Source of the DNA: Desulfobacterales bacterium
GTDB taxonomy: Bacteria > Desulfobacterota > Desulfobacteria > Desulfobacterales > CAFBRK01
Direction: 5' to 3'
Assembly (NCBI GenBank): GCA_021737185.1
Contig: JAIPEL010000001.1
Coordinates: 1-64,000 of the forward strand
Length of the DNA: 64,000 nt
The notes below the pieces were generated by a model, which was not told where the DNA came from, ran no database searches, and was given only the letters and a program-made list of their open reading frames with translations. Position 1 is the first letter of the stretch, and each line of letters starts with the position of its first letter. This document shows, one piece after another, positions 29,494 to 38,934 of the stretch. Position numbers and translations under genes: made by a program.

Positions 29494-29874
29494 ATGGAAA
29501 AGGAAGTAATCTACACCGACAAGGCGCCGGAGCCGGGGCCATATTCTCAGGCCATCCGCCTGGGCAACCTGATCTTCGTCTCCGGCCAGACCGCCGAAGA
29601 TCCCGGGACCAACAAGCCGGTCCACGGCACCGTGGCCGAACAGACCCGGCTCATTCTTTCCAATATCGACGCCATTCTCGAGGCGGCCGGATCGGGCCTC
29701 GACAGGGTCGTGCGGGCCGACGTCTACATCTCCTCGATGTCGATCAAATCGGAAATGAATGCCGCCTACCTGGAATTTTTTCCCGAAAACCCCCCGGCGC
29801 GAAACTGCGTGGCCGTGGCCGGCATAGACGACGGCCTGGATGTGGAAATCGAGGTGATCGCCGCCGGAGACTGA
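29494..29874 (+). CDS. ridA: RidA family (enamine/imine deaminase)
   Basis: APEPGPYSQAIRLGNLIFVSGQTAEDPGT; ARNCVAVA. Confidence 0.92.
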   Translation: MEKEVIYTDKAPEPGPYSQAIRLGNLIFVSGQTAEDPGTNKPVHGTVAEQTRLILSNIDAILEAAGSGLDRVVRADVYISSMSIKSEMNAAYLEFFPENPPARNCVAVAGIDDGLDVEIEVIAAGD

Positions 29875-29950
29875 GGACAGCCTTGCCGCTGGCAGGGCCA
29901 ATTCAAGATTCCAAGTTCAAGGTTCAAGATTCCCCCGAGGTTGATTTCCG

Positions 29951-30499
29951 TCAGTGTTTCAGGGTTTCCTGCACCGCCTCTTCCATGGCGAATCGCATCA
30001 GGGCGATCTCCGTGATTTCGGCATCCAGGGCCATCACCCTTACCTCCCCCTTTGTTTTGGCGAGGAGGCGCCGCTGGGTGGCGCAAAGATACTGGGAGCA
30101 GGCCCAGGGGCGCAGCAGCCGGGGCAGGCGGCATCCGTGCGCAGAGAGATAACGGCAGGGGGTTTTGCTTTCCCGCCATACGGGGCCAGGGGGGATCGGC
30201 GCGGCGATGAGGTGAAAAAAAAGAAGATCTCTAAAGTCGAACCAGACCCGGGTGACGATGCAGCACGGCTCCGGGCACCAGGGGCAGGTGGCCCGGCAAA
30301 GCTCGTCCATGAGGGGGAAGAGCGCTTCGAGCCGCGTCTGGATCGATCCGGCGATGTCCGTTGCGCCCCCGAGCGCAGGGCGCAGGGTTTCCAGCCAGGC
30401 AAGGAGCGTCCGGTTCGTCGAAATCCAACGCCTGTCGACTTCCAGCAGCCGTTCTGCGGCAGAAGGGCCGGTGTCTGCACATCCGGGTGCCGCCGCCAT
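29951..30499 (-). CDS. Cys-rich YkgJ-like (CxxCC type) putative metal-binding protein
   Basis: CRATCPWCPEPCCIVTRVWFDF..CRYLSAHGCRLPRLLRPWACSQYLC; SD GGAGGTGG before ATG 30499. Confidence 0.6.
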   Translation of the reverse strand: MAAAPGCADTGPSAAERLLEVDRRWISTNRTLLAWLETLRPALGGATDIAGSIQTRLEALFPLMDELCRATCPWCPEPCCIVTRVWFDFRDLLFFHLIAAPIPPGPVWRESKTPCRYLSAHGCRLPRLLRPWACSQYLCATQRRLLAKTKGEVRVMALDAEITEIALMRFAMEEAVQETLKH

Positions 30500-30552
30500 T
30501 TGCCACCTCCCCGGCCTGAATCCCAAGGCTCTTTCCGGAATCCGGCAGGACG

Positions 30553-31104
30553 CTACATCTCCCGGGCTTCCTGCATTGTGGTCAAGACCTCGATATACTC
30601 TCGCTGTCCCTGGTAGAGACGGCCCATCTCCAGAAGGGTGCCGGCGATCTGGGCCAAGGCCTGGACGAAGTTGACCTCGTCCAGGGTAAATTCCCATTGT
30701 TCCGAGGTGTAGACCCGGATGGCACCGATGGCCTCTTCGCCGATCATGATCGGCACCGAGAGGATAGAAGCGATGCCCTCGTTCTGGGCGGCTTCCGGGT
30801 ACTGAATCCTCGGGTCGTCCGTTACGTCTGAAATGGCCACCGGCCCCTCTTTGAGCGATGCGGCAATGGATCTCATGGCGCTGACCGGCCCTTTGTTCAG
30901 GTAGTCATCGCTGAGGCCGGCCGAGGCGGCGATCTCCAGTTCCTTGGAGCTCGGGTCGATGAGAAAGAGCGCACATCCCTTTACACCCAACGCCTCTTTG
31001 ATGCTCTGCACCGTCATGTGGATGATCTGCTCCGGATCCCTCGAGCCGGACATGGCCTTAGAGATCCGCACCAGCGTTTCGTAGTTGAACCTCATGTCTC
31101 TCAT
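30553..31104 (-). CDS. GAF domain protein
   Basis: EALGVKGCALFLIDPSSKELEIAASAGLSDDYLNKGP..ILSVPIMIGEEAIGAIRVYT. Confidence 0.85.
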   Translation of the reverse strand: MRDMRFNYETLVRISKAMSGSRDPEQIIHMTVQSIKEALGVKGCALFLIDPSSKELEIAASAGLSDDYLNKGPVSAMRSIAASLKEGPVAISDVTDDPRIQYPEAAQNEGIASILSVPIMIGEEAIGAIRVYTSEQWEFTLDEVNFVQALAQIAGTLLEMGRLYQGQREYIEVLTTMQEAREM

Positions 31105-31512
31105 GGCGCCTCCCTTCGGGAAAGGGCGGCCCTGCCGCAGGGCAAGGACGTCGATCGGTTGCTCCAACGTCGGTGCGCTACCCACGGCAGTCGCCGCGGT
31201 TGAAGGTGCGAAATCGCTTTTGAGGAGCACAGGTCGAAAAATCACTGTCGGCTGTGGACGGGGTTCCGATGCCGGTGGCGCGGTTCTGGCAAGAACGGTT
31301 TGTCGATGAAAACCGGCTGAACAGAGAAAGGGTTTCTACAGAGCCCGTGGATAGGAAATGAATAGTGAATTCAGTAGGATGTCGAATTGAAAGTCATTAT
31401 GCACCAACGCTGCTTGCTTGTCAACGGAAACGGGCCACAATTGTTCGAGGACCGGGACGTCATGATCTGGGGGAGTCCATTTCCGGAATCGAATCAAAGC
31501 GGTGCGATTGTA

Positions 31513-32004
31513 TCACCAGAACTTCAGGCCGGCTTTTCCCTTGATTTTGATCAGTTCATTGGTGGTTTCCTTCAAACGGAGGACGAGGATCTCGGAAAAA
31601 ATCCGATAAAGGACGTACCCCATCAACACCTTGTCCTCCTTGTGGAAGCTTTCGATTCTGGAAAAATCGGTGGACAGGCAGATGGTGCTGCCGACCGCAT
31701 GGGCCGATGCCGACCGCGGGGCCACGGCGATGACGCCCATTTCTCCGAAGATGTCGCCCCGGCGCCTCAGGACCGTGATTTCCTGGTCTCCCTTGGTGAT
31801 TCGGACCGTCCCCTGGACGAGAAAATAGAGCCAGGTGTCGGCGCTGCCCTCCTTGAGGATGCATTCGCCGTCTTGGTACATCTTCAGCTTGCTGATCTTG
31901 ACGAGGCTGTTGATTTCATTCTGGTCGAACGGTTCAAAGACCGGCACCGACTTCAAAAACTCCATGAGCCGCTTGTTTTCCTGCAGGTAGGTCGTCTCTT
32001 TCAT
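31513..32004 (-). CDS. Cyclic nucleotide-binding domain protein
   Basis: LVKISKLKMYQDGECILKEGSADTWLYFLVQGTVRITK..LRRRGDIFGEMGVIAVAPRSASAHA. Confidence 0.9.
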   Translation of the reverse strand: MKETTYLQENKRLMEFLKSVPVFEPFDQNEINSLVKISKLKMYQDGECILKEGSADTWLYFLVQGTVRITKGDQEITVLRRRGDIFGEMGVIAVAPRSASAHAVGSTICLSTDFSRIESFHKEDKVLMGYVLYRIFSEILVLRLKETTNELIKIKGKAGLKFW

Positions 32005-32443
32005 GACAGGTTCCTTTTGAAAAGAGAGAAGTTCAACTTGATGATTCCCTGTTGCTCGCAATAGGGATACCACATCATTCCCTCTCCCCTGGCGGGAGAG
32101 GGTCAGGGTGAGGGGGTAAAACCAGATCCCGCTTTGATACCCTGCAGCTTGCAGCAGGGAGAGTCATTAGGGCGTTTCAACCGGGCGCAGTATTTGAGGA
32201 AACCGATTCTACCCCGTGGCGGATGCATTGTCAAAAACACGGAGACAAAAATGGCTCCGACGGCCGTGGCTTTGACAATCCGGCGACAATAAAGGATAAT
32301 ACCGCTGCCTTCTCGACGGTATTCAGGTTTCGCCTGCCGCGGAACGCGACAGGAGAGAGCCCGAGCAAATCCCGGCTCTATTGCGCATAGGCATGAAAAA
32401 TTTACTAATGGGTACTTTACGCACCAGACATCAGCACCGGTAA

Positions 32444-32660
32444 GGAGGAGGCCAAAAGATTTTTTTTGCGAGCTGCAGACCGAGGCTGAATCGCCATCGC
32501 GACGGCACTAAATCCACACCAGCAGTTCATAGGCAGGCCGACAACCGCAGTGGGTGCAGCGTAGCAACGAGTCGTGCCTATTCTGAAATGATTGAAGCGG
32601 ACAGACTCCGGTAAGGCACCGGAGGGTTCAGCTCGCAAAAAAAATCTTTTGGCCTCCTCC
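32444..32660. repeat. 217-bp element with perfect 32-bp inverted repeats (ggaggaggccaaaagattttttttgcgagctg) around a 153-bp core
   Basis: 32444-32475 is the exact reverse complement of 32629-32660; core has a ctccggt-aaggc-accggag hairpin. Confidence 0.9.
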
Positions 32661-32721
32661 TCGGCACCAACTCGTGTCGGGTGTGTAGGTTACTCGTTAG
32701 TAACGGCTCCGGGAGTGAAAA

Positions 32722-33012
32722 ATGGGCGAACCGCACGAGGGAAACATGGAGCTGACTAACGGCTTTTCCGCGGTGCACCACTGGCTTCAGCTAAACGGGC
32801 AGGTCGAGTTGAGCACTCAGCGGGGGCTGCGCTTCTCCGCCAAAGCCACCGAGACCTTCCGGGGACTGCGAAAAGGAGAAAAGGTGATCCGCTTCTACCT
32901 GGGCACCCGGGAGCTGGCCCGCGCATATGACTGCTGCTGGGGCCACCTGACCAACTGCAGCGGGGGTTCCATCGCCGGCTACGTAAAGCCTCTGGATCAT
33001 GTGGTGATCTAA
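32722..33012 (+). CDS. Hypothetical small protein (start 32722 or 32746)
   Basis: MELTNGFSAVHHWLQLNGQVELSTQRGLRFSAKATETFRGLRKGEKVIRFYLGTRELARAYDCCWGHLTNCSGGSIAGYVKPLDHVVI; SD gaggg before ATG 32746. Confidence 0.6.
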   Translation: MGEPHEGNMELTNGFSAVHHWLQLNGQVELSTQRGLRFSAKATETFRGLRKGEKVIRFYLGTRELARAYDCCWGHLTNCSGGSIAGYVKPLDHVVI

Positions 33013-33140
33013 CGACAGCCGTTGAGCTGCTGAGCGGCTAAGCTTGGCGGCTCGCCCCGCGCGCCGCAGGCCCGTTCGGTTCCGGGCAGATGGAAGGGTC
33101 TTTGTGCCCTGAAGTGGCAGATGCGCTTTGCGACGGGAGA

Positions 33141-34553
33141 TCAGAGAAGTACAGCGGCCGCGGATCGGGCGATTTGGATGACCGGGTCAGGATAGAATCC
33201 GATACCGACGATCAGGACGATCAATGTGCCTGCCAGCAGCCGGTCTCCGGCAGAGACCGGCAGCGGCGGCAGGCCGGCTTTCGGTTCGGTAAGGTAGGCG
33301 GCCTTCAGGACGAGAAGGTAGTAGTACAGCGAGATCACCACGTTGATCATGGCGATGAGCACCAGGGTGAAATACCCTTTTTCCACGGCGGCGGTAAACA
33401 CCAGAAGCTTTCCGATGAACCCGATGGTCGGAGGGATGCCGCACAGTCCGAAAAGGGAGAGCATCAGCGCAAGGGCCAGGATCGGGCTTCTTTTGTGAAG
33501 ACCGGCAAGCTCGTCGACGGTGATGTTGGCCCCGTCTGCGGCCACTTTGACCAGTACCATGAAACAGGTGAATTTCAGCGTCACCAAGGCTGCGCTGTAG
33601 AAAACCGCTCCGGCGTACCCGGCCGGATTCATGCTCAGAATGCCGATCAGCACATACCCGGCGTGGGCGACGCTCGAATAGGCCAGCAGACGTTTGAGAT
33701 CCTTTTGGACAATGGCCGAGACATTGCCGACGGTCATCGTGACAATCGACAGAACCACCAGAACCTGAGCCAGGGCCGCGCTGCTATCGCCAAGGGCCGT
33801 CAATCTGACCAGAAGCGCAATGGCTGCCGCCTTGGATGCCGTGGCGATATAAGTGGTCAGCTGGTTGACGGCCCCCTCATATACTTCGGGCGCCCAGAAA
33901 TGGAACGGGAAAACGGCCAGTTTGAAGAAAAAGCCGGCCAATGTCATGACAAATCCGATTGCCGCCGCCGGCTGGGAGATGACCGACGGCAGGACCCTGG
34001 CCATTTCTACCGCATACATGGTCCGGGTGCTGCCGTAGAGCAGCGCGATGCCGAAGACCATGACCGCCGAGGCCGAGGCACCGATCAGGAAATAGTGAAC
34101 GACTGTCGACTCCCGGCGGGGCCGGTTTTTTCGCAGGTAGACCAGCACGTAGAGGCTGTAGCTGGAAAGTTCCAGGGAAACATAGATGGTCAGCAGATGA
34201 ACACTGCTGACCAGGAGCATCAATGCCAGGGTCGAGGTCGTCAGCAGCAGGTAAAACTCCGGGTGCAGACGTCGCTTCACCCCCGAGAGCTCATTGCACA
34301 GCACCACCACCAGGAAGAATCCACAGGCCAGCAGCACCTTGAAGACCTGGGAGAAGAGGTCCACCCGGTACGATTCGGCGAACAGGTCGGCCGTAACCCC
34401 CGCAGACGCCAGGGATACCCCGACGCCTACGGCGGAAAACACCAGGGCCGTGTGAAAGTCCCGCCGGTGGTCTTCGCGGGCCATGGACAGGCCTAAAAAG
34501 ACGGCCGCCATGGCCACATAGGTAAGCTCCGGTGTGAATGCCATCCAGTTCAT
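33141..34553 (-). CDS. nuoN: NADH-quinone oxidoreductase subunit N
   Basis: Proton_antipo family; position after nuoM. Confidence 0.92.
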   Translation of the reverse strand: MNWMAFTPELTYVAMAAVFLGLSMAREDHRRDFHTALVFSAVGVGVSLASAGVTADLFAESYRVDLFSQVFKVLLACGFFLVVVLCNELSGVKRRLHPEFYLLLTTSTLALMLLVSSVHLLTIYVSLELSSYSLYVLVYLRKNRPRRESTVVHYFLIGASASAVMVFGIALLYGSTRTMYAVEMARVLPSVISQPAAAIGFVMTLAGFFFKLAVFPFHFWAPEVYEGAVNQLTTYIATASKAAAIALLVRLTALGDSSAALAQVLVVLSIVTMTVGNVSAIVQKDLKRLLAYSSVAHAGYVLIGILSMNPAGYAGAVFYSAALVTLKFTCFMVLVKVAADGANITVDELAGLHKRSPILALALMLSLFGLCGIPPTIGFIGKLLVFTAAVEKGYFTLVLIAMINVVISLYYYLLVLKAAYLTEPKAGLPPLPVSAGDRLLAGTLIVLIVGIGFYPDPVIQIARSAAAVLL

Positions 34554-36034
34554 CACGGCAATCCAGCCATAAAGGGAATCGATGCGGTCCGAATCATGTC
34601 GAACAGCAGCGACGGAAACAGGCCGAAGAGGACGATGACCGAAACCAGAATCATCCGGGGAATTGCCAGACCGAAGGAGACGTCGGGCAGGTGGGCCCAT
34701 TTCGCATTTTCAGGACCGTAGCAGGTTTTCTGAACCACCCGCAGGATAAACAGGGCGCCGACGGCCAGGGCCCCCACCGCCAGGGTGCCGTAAAGCGGGT
34801 ACACCCTGAACGAAGAGATGAAGACCACCAGCTCACCCCAAAAGCTGGCCAAACACGGTACTCCCACCCCGGTCAGCGCCGCTATGATGAAGTAGGCGGA
34901 TGCTTTGGGCATCGTTTTGCTCAGCCCCCCCAGCTCGGCAATGGCTTTGGTGTGGGTTTTGTCATAGATATATCCGACCGAAGAAAAGAACAGGGCGGTC
35001 ATGATGCCGTGGGCGAACATCTGGTAGACCGCGCCGTTGAGGCCGTCCACGGTCACCGTGGCAAGACCGAGCCCGACGATCCCCATGTGCGAGACACTGG
35101 AGTATCCGATGACGTATTTCAGGTCGGTCTGGCGCAGACCGGCCAGAACCCCGTAGACGATGCCCACCGTGGCCAGCAGCCCCATGAGCTCGGCCCAGTA
35201 CTTCCATCCTTCCGGACACAGAAAGATGCCCACCCGCAACACGCCGAAGGCGCCGATTTTCATCAGCACGCCGGCGTGGATCATGCTTACGGCCGTGGGC
35301 GCGGCCACATGGCCCACCGGCGACCAGGTGTGGAAGGGCCAGACGCCGGCAAGGATGCCAAAGCCGATGTAAAACAGGACAAAGGCAAACCGCTGCTGGG
35401 CCGGGGTGAACGTTCCGGGGTCCATCAACTGCAGCAGATCGAAGGTGTCCAGGCCCGAGGCGACGACCAGATACAACAGGGCCGGCAGGATCAGGGCGCT
35501 TCCGGCCAGAAGATACAGGGTCAGCTTCATGGCCCCGTATTCTTTTCGGGTCGAGCCCCACACGGCGATCAACAGGTACATCGGAAAAAGCGAAACGTCG
35601 TACCAGACGAAAATGAAGAAAAGATCCAGGCTCATGAAAAGCCCGTACACGCCCAGCACCAGGAGAAACACCAGCGCGAAGAATTCCTTGACCCGTTCGG
35701 TGAGCTCCCACATGGTCAGAATGCCGGTGAAAAAGACGATCCCGGTCAGCAGCAGCATCGGGAGGCTGAAGCCGTCCACCGCGTTGAAATAGGAAATGCC
35801 CAGGGACGGAATCCAGGAGATTTTCTCGGCGAACTGCAACCCTCCGACGCCCCGGTCGTAGGCGAAAAAGAGGTATACCGCCGCTGCCAGGGTCAGCCCG
35901 GAGCTGACCGCACTGATCTTCTTGATCCGCGCAGCCTCCTTTCGCGGTGTCGCCAGAATCAGGAAAAGCCCGCCCAGACAGATCAGCAGGATGGCGGAAA
36001 GAATGGGTATGTCGGCATAAACCGTCGGCATCAA
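34553..36034 (-). CDS. nuoM: NADH-quinone oxidoreductase subunit M
   Basis: WYDVSLFPMYLLIAVWGSTRKEYGAMKLTLYLLAGS; HTWSPVGHVAAPTAVSMIHAGVLMKIGAFG. Confidence 0.94.
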   Translation of the reverse strand: MMPTVYADIPILSAILLICLGGLFLILATPRKEAARIKKISAVSSGLTLAAAVYLFFAYDRGVGGLQFAEKISWIPSLGISYFNAVDGFSLPMLLLTGIVFFTGILTMWELTERVKEFFALVFLLVLGVYGLFMSLDLFFIFVWYDVSLFPMYLLIAVWGSTRKEYGAMKLTLYLLAGSALILPALLYLVVASGLDTFDLLQLMDPGTFTPAQQRFAFVLFYIGFGILAGVWPFHTWSPVGHVAAPTAVSMIHAGVLMKIGAFGVLRVGIFLCPEGWKYWAELMGLLATVGIVYGVLAGLRQTDLKYVIGYSSVSHMGIVGLGLATVTVDGLNGAVYQMFAHGIMTALFFSSVGYIYDKTHTKAIAELGGLSKTMPKASAYFIIAALTGVGVPCLASFWGELVVFISSFRVYPLYGTLAVGALAVGALFILRVVQKTCYGPENAKWAHLPDVSFGLAIPRMILVSVIVLFGLFPSLLFDMIRTASIPFMAGLP

Positions 36035-36040
36035 TTCTTC

Positions 36041-37927
36041 CTATGCAATGAAATACAAGCCCAGCATGACGACCACGGCAAACAGTACCAGCAGCCGGTG
36101 CTGGATCATTCCGGATTGAAGGGCCGACAGCACGCCCGACGATCGAATGATGTGTTTGCTCGCAGCATCGAGGCCGGCATCGATCACCCGCTGATCGGTC
36201 TTGGCGCACAGCCATGCCAGACCGCGGTCGACCAGGCGGGAGATCAACCGGGCGTAAAAGACGTCGATGTACCAGCGGTTGGCGAACAAGGCCGCCAGCG
36301 CCGGCACCCGCTCGACGAACCCTTTCTGATCGGCCGCCGGCCGCCCGAATTCGAACCAGGCCAGCAGCAGCCCGCCTGCCGCCAGTCCGATACCTGCGTA
36401 GGGAAGCCACGGCAGGTGGGGGCCGGGGTGAGCGGCGGCCGGATCCCCGGACAGAAACCGCGCAAGGGGGGCTGCGGCAAATCCGAGAGCCAGGGTCGCT
36501 GCGGCAAGAACCACCAGGGCGCTTCCCATGGCTGTGCCCGCGCCGTGCCCGCTTCCGTGGCCCCGACCCGATTCCGGTTGCACGAGTTCCGGCCGGGGGA
36601 ACAGAATGATGAAAATGAGCCGGAATGCATAGTAGGCGGTCAGAAGCACCCCGAGCAGGGCCGCGGCCAGCCAGATCGGATTGTCCAGGGCCGCCAGCGC
36701 CGCCAGGATCGATTCCTTGCTGAAAAAACCAGACAGGGGCGGGATTCCCGCCAGCGCCGCCGCGGCCAGGGTCATGCAGATCATGGCCAGTTTCAGGCGC
36801 CGGCCCTTTTTTCGGGCAATTTCGAACATGTCGTTGGTGTCCAGGGCGTGAATCACCACCCCGGAACAGAGAAAGAGCAGGGCCTTGAAGCCGGCGTGGG
36901 TGGTCAGGTGAAACACCCCGGCAAAAAAGCTGCCAGCGGCCAGGCCCATGATCATGAATCCGAGCTGGCTGATGGTCGAATACGCCCATACCTGCTTGAT
37001 GTCCCGGCTGACCATCGCCATGGTCGAGGAAAGGAGCATGCTCACTGTGCCGATGACCAAAAAGACGCCCATGGCCGCCGGCGACTGGCGGAAGAATGGA
37101 AACAGTCGGGCAAACAGAAACACCCCGGCGGCGACCATGGTAGCCGAGTGCAGCAGCGCACTGACCGGGGTGGGTCCCTCCATGGCGTCGGGAAGCCAGG
37201 TGAGCAGGGGAAACTGCGCGCTTTTGCCCACGATCCCCCCGAAGATCAGCAGCGCCGACAGGGTGATCAGGGATGGATTCATCCGTGCCGCCGCCGGCCC
37301 GTTGACAGCCGTCACGTCGAGGGTGCCTGCGCCGACAAGCAGCACGAAGAGGCCGAGCATGAAGGCCACGTCGCCGGCCCGGGTCATGACGAAGGCTTTT
37401 TTGCCGGCCTGGCTGGCGGAAAATTTTTCGTACCAAAACCCGATCAGCAGGTAGGAAGACAGCCCCACCAGCTCCCAGAAAACGTAGAGCTGAAACAGCG
37501 AAGAAGACAGGGTCAAACTGAGCATGGCCCAGGCGAACAGGGACATGAACCCGTAGTAGCGGGAAAAGCCGGGGTCACCGGCCATGTACCCCAGGGAGTA
37601 TATCTGCACCAGAAAACAGATGACGGCCACGACGGTCATCATCAGGAGGCTGATCGGATCGAGGAGCACTCCCACCGGGATGCGCACCGCATCGGAGACC
37701 AGCCAGCTTGCGGAAAACACCTGCGGCGCCTCCGCATGCCAGTTGGCGGCCAGCAGAAACACCGCCCCGGCAAGGGAGACGGTCACCGCCCCGATGCTGA
37801 GACCTGCCGACAGGCGGGCAAAGCGGCGGGCGCCGAGGAAGATCGCGGCAAACGCCAGAAGCGGGGCCGCGCAGGCCGCCAGCGTCGTTGCAACATTCGG
37901 GTCCGATAGTGTTGCGGTTGTGGTCAT
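36041..37927 (-). CDS. nuoL: NADH-quinone oxidoreductase subunit L
   Basis: WELVGLSSYLLIGFWYEK; LTWLPDAMEGPTPVSALLHSATMVAAGVF. Confidence 0.95.
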   Translation of the reverse strand: MTTTATLSDPNVATTLAACAAPLLAFAAIFLGARRFARLSAGLSIGAVTVSLAGAVFLLAANWHAEAPQVFSASWLVSDAVRIPVGVLLDPISLLMMTVVAVICFLVQIYSLGYMAGDPGFSRYYGFMSLFAWAMLSLTLSSSLFQLYVFWELVGLSSYLLIGFWYEKFSASQAGKKAFVMTRAGDVAFMLGLFVLLVGAGTLDVTAVNGPAAARMNPSLITLSALLIFGGIVGKSAQFPLLTWLPDAMEGPTPVSALLHSATMVAAGVFLFARLFPFFRQSPAAMGVFLVIGTVSMLLSSTMAMVSRDIKQVWAYSTISQLGFMIMGLAAGSFFAGVFHLTTHAGFKALLFLCSGVVIHALDTNDMFEIARKKGRRLKLAMICMTLAAAALAGIPPLSGFFSKESILAALAALDNPIWLAAALLGVLLTAYYAFRLIFIILFPRPELVQPESGRGHGSGHGAGTAMGSALVVLAAATLALGFAAAPLARFLSGDPAAAHPGPHLPWLPYAGIGLAAGGLLLAWFEFGRPAADQKGFVERVPALAALFANRWYIDVFYARLISRLVDRGLAWLCAKTDQRVIDAGLDAASKHIIRSSGVLSALQSGMIQHRLLVLFAVVVMLGLYFIA

Positions 37928-38244
37928 ACCGAAGGCTTCTCCGGAGCCGCGGTTTCTGTAAAATTCGGGTCGACGGACCCGGTGCGCCGGTAGACGCAGA
38001 CGATCAGTGCCAGCCCCACCGAGACCTCGGCCGCCGCCACTACGATGATGAACAGGGCCATGGCTTGGCCGTCCATGGACATCCATCGAAGGGACGCCCC
38101 CACCAGGGCGAGTGCCCCGGCGTTGAGCATGATTTCCAGCCCGAGCAGGATCATGATCAGGTTCCGCCGGGTCACCGTGCAGACCATTCCCATGAGAAAA
38201 ACGATTCCGGCCAGGGCCAGGACATGGCTGTAAGGCACTATCAT
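37924..38244 (-). CDS. nuoK: NADH-quinone oxidoreductase subunit K
   Basis: NLIMILLGLEIMLNAGALALV; ATGA overlaps at both ends. Confidence 0.93.
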   Translation of the reverse strand: MIVPYSHVLALAGIVFLMGMVCTVTRRNLIMILLGLEIMLNAGALALVGASLRWMSMDGQAMALFIIVVAAAEVSVGLALIVCVYRRTGSVDPNFTETAAPEKPSV

Positions 38245-38756
38245 TGCGCTTCTTTCTTGTCGGCTGCGGCGGGCCGGCGGCCGATGTGAAGAGCTCCGAT
38301 CAGGGCCACCAGAAGGATCAGAGAAGCGATTTCCACCGCCAGCCATCCGTGCCGGAAAATCCACATCGAAAAGGCTGCGGGAACGGCAACGGCTGTTTCC
38401 AGGCGCATGTCCCCTTCGATTCCCGACAAGATCACCGCCAGCATCCCAAGGTAGATTACGCACAGCACCGCCGCCGGGATCCATTGGCTGAGAGGAAAAA
38501 TGCGGCGTTTCGATTCCTCGATGCGGAGCATCATCACGATGAACAAGAAAAGCACCATGATCGCCCCGGCATAGATGATGACCTCCAATGCCGCCAGAAA
38601 CGGAGCCCCCAGCAGGAAAAAGAGCAGGGCGCTGCCGAAAAAGGAGATCACCAGATAGACCACGGCATGGACCAGGTTGCGGCGGGTAATGGCCAGGGCC
38701 GTCGTTGCGATGATCAAGGCGGCAAGAAGATAGAATATGGCGCTGTAAATTGTCAT
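38241..38756 (-). CDS. nuoJ: NADH-quinone oxidoreductase subunit J
   Basis: NLVHAVVYLVISFFGSALLFFLLGAPFLAALEVIIYAGAIMVLFLFIVMML. Confidence 0.93.
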   Translation of the reverse strand: MTIYSAIFYLLAALIIATTALAITRRNLVHAVVYLVISFFGSALLFFLLGAPFLAALEVIIYAGAIMVLFLFIVMMLRIEESKRRIFPLSQWIPAAVLCVIYLGMLAVILSGIEGDMRLETAVAVPAAFSMWIFRHGWLAVEIASLILLVALIGALHIGRRPAAADKKEAQ

Positions 38757-38825
38757 TTTGTCAAATCGATGCGGTGAAGACGGTTATTTTATCCCTGACC
38801 TACTTTCCAGCGAAGACCTTTTGAT

Positions 38826-38934
38826 CCTGGATGCTCGATGCTGGATGCTGGTAAAATGCTTGGCCGCTTTTCTTCCGTTTTCGTCAAGCATCCAGCATCC
38901 AGCATCAAGGATCCAGCATCAAGGCAGGTTGCTT
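38826..38934. repeat. Inverted pair of 7-bp-period arrays (gatgctg / catccag) between nuoJ and nuoI
   Basis: ggatgctcgatgctggatgctgg and catccagcatccagcatcaaggatccagcatcaag. Confidence 0.85.

Noticed and set aside
32085-32125. ccctctcccctggcgggagagggtcagggtgaggggg motif as novel element
   Set aside because: Very common dispersed intergenic repeat in many bacterial genomes (recall); not specific to this locus
32444-32660. Retron or diversity-generating retroelement interpretation of the 217-bp inverted-repeat element
   Set aside because: No reverse transcriptase, template/variable repeat pair or msr/msd arrangement visible in the window
34538-37909. 1123-aa + strand ORF antisense to nuoM/nuoL
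   Set aside because: Low-complexity Gln/His/Gly-rich translation typical of antisense of a GC-rich gene; the opposite strand encodes clear complex I subunits
38826-38934. CRISPR-like reading of the periodic arrays
   Set aside because: Units are 7-9 bp with no spacers and no cas genes
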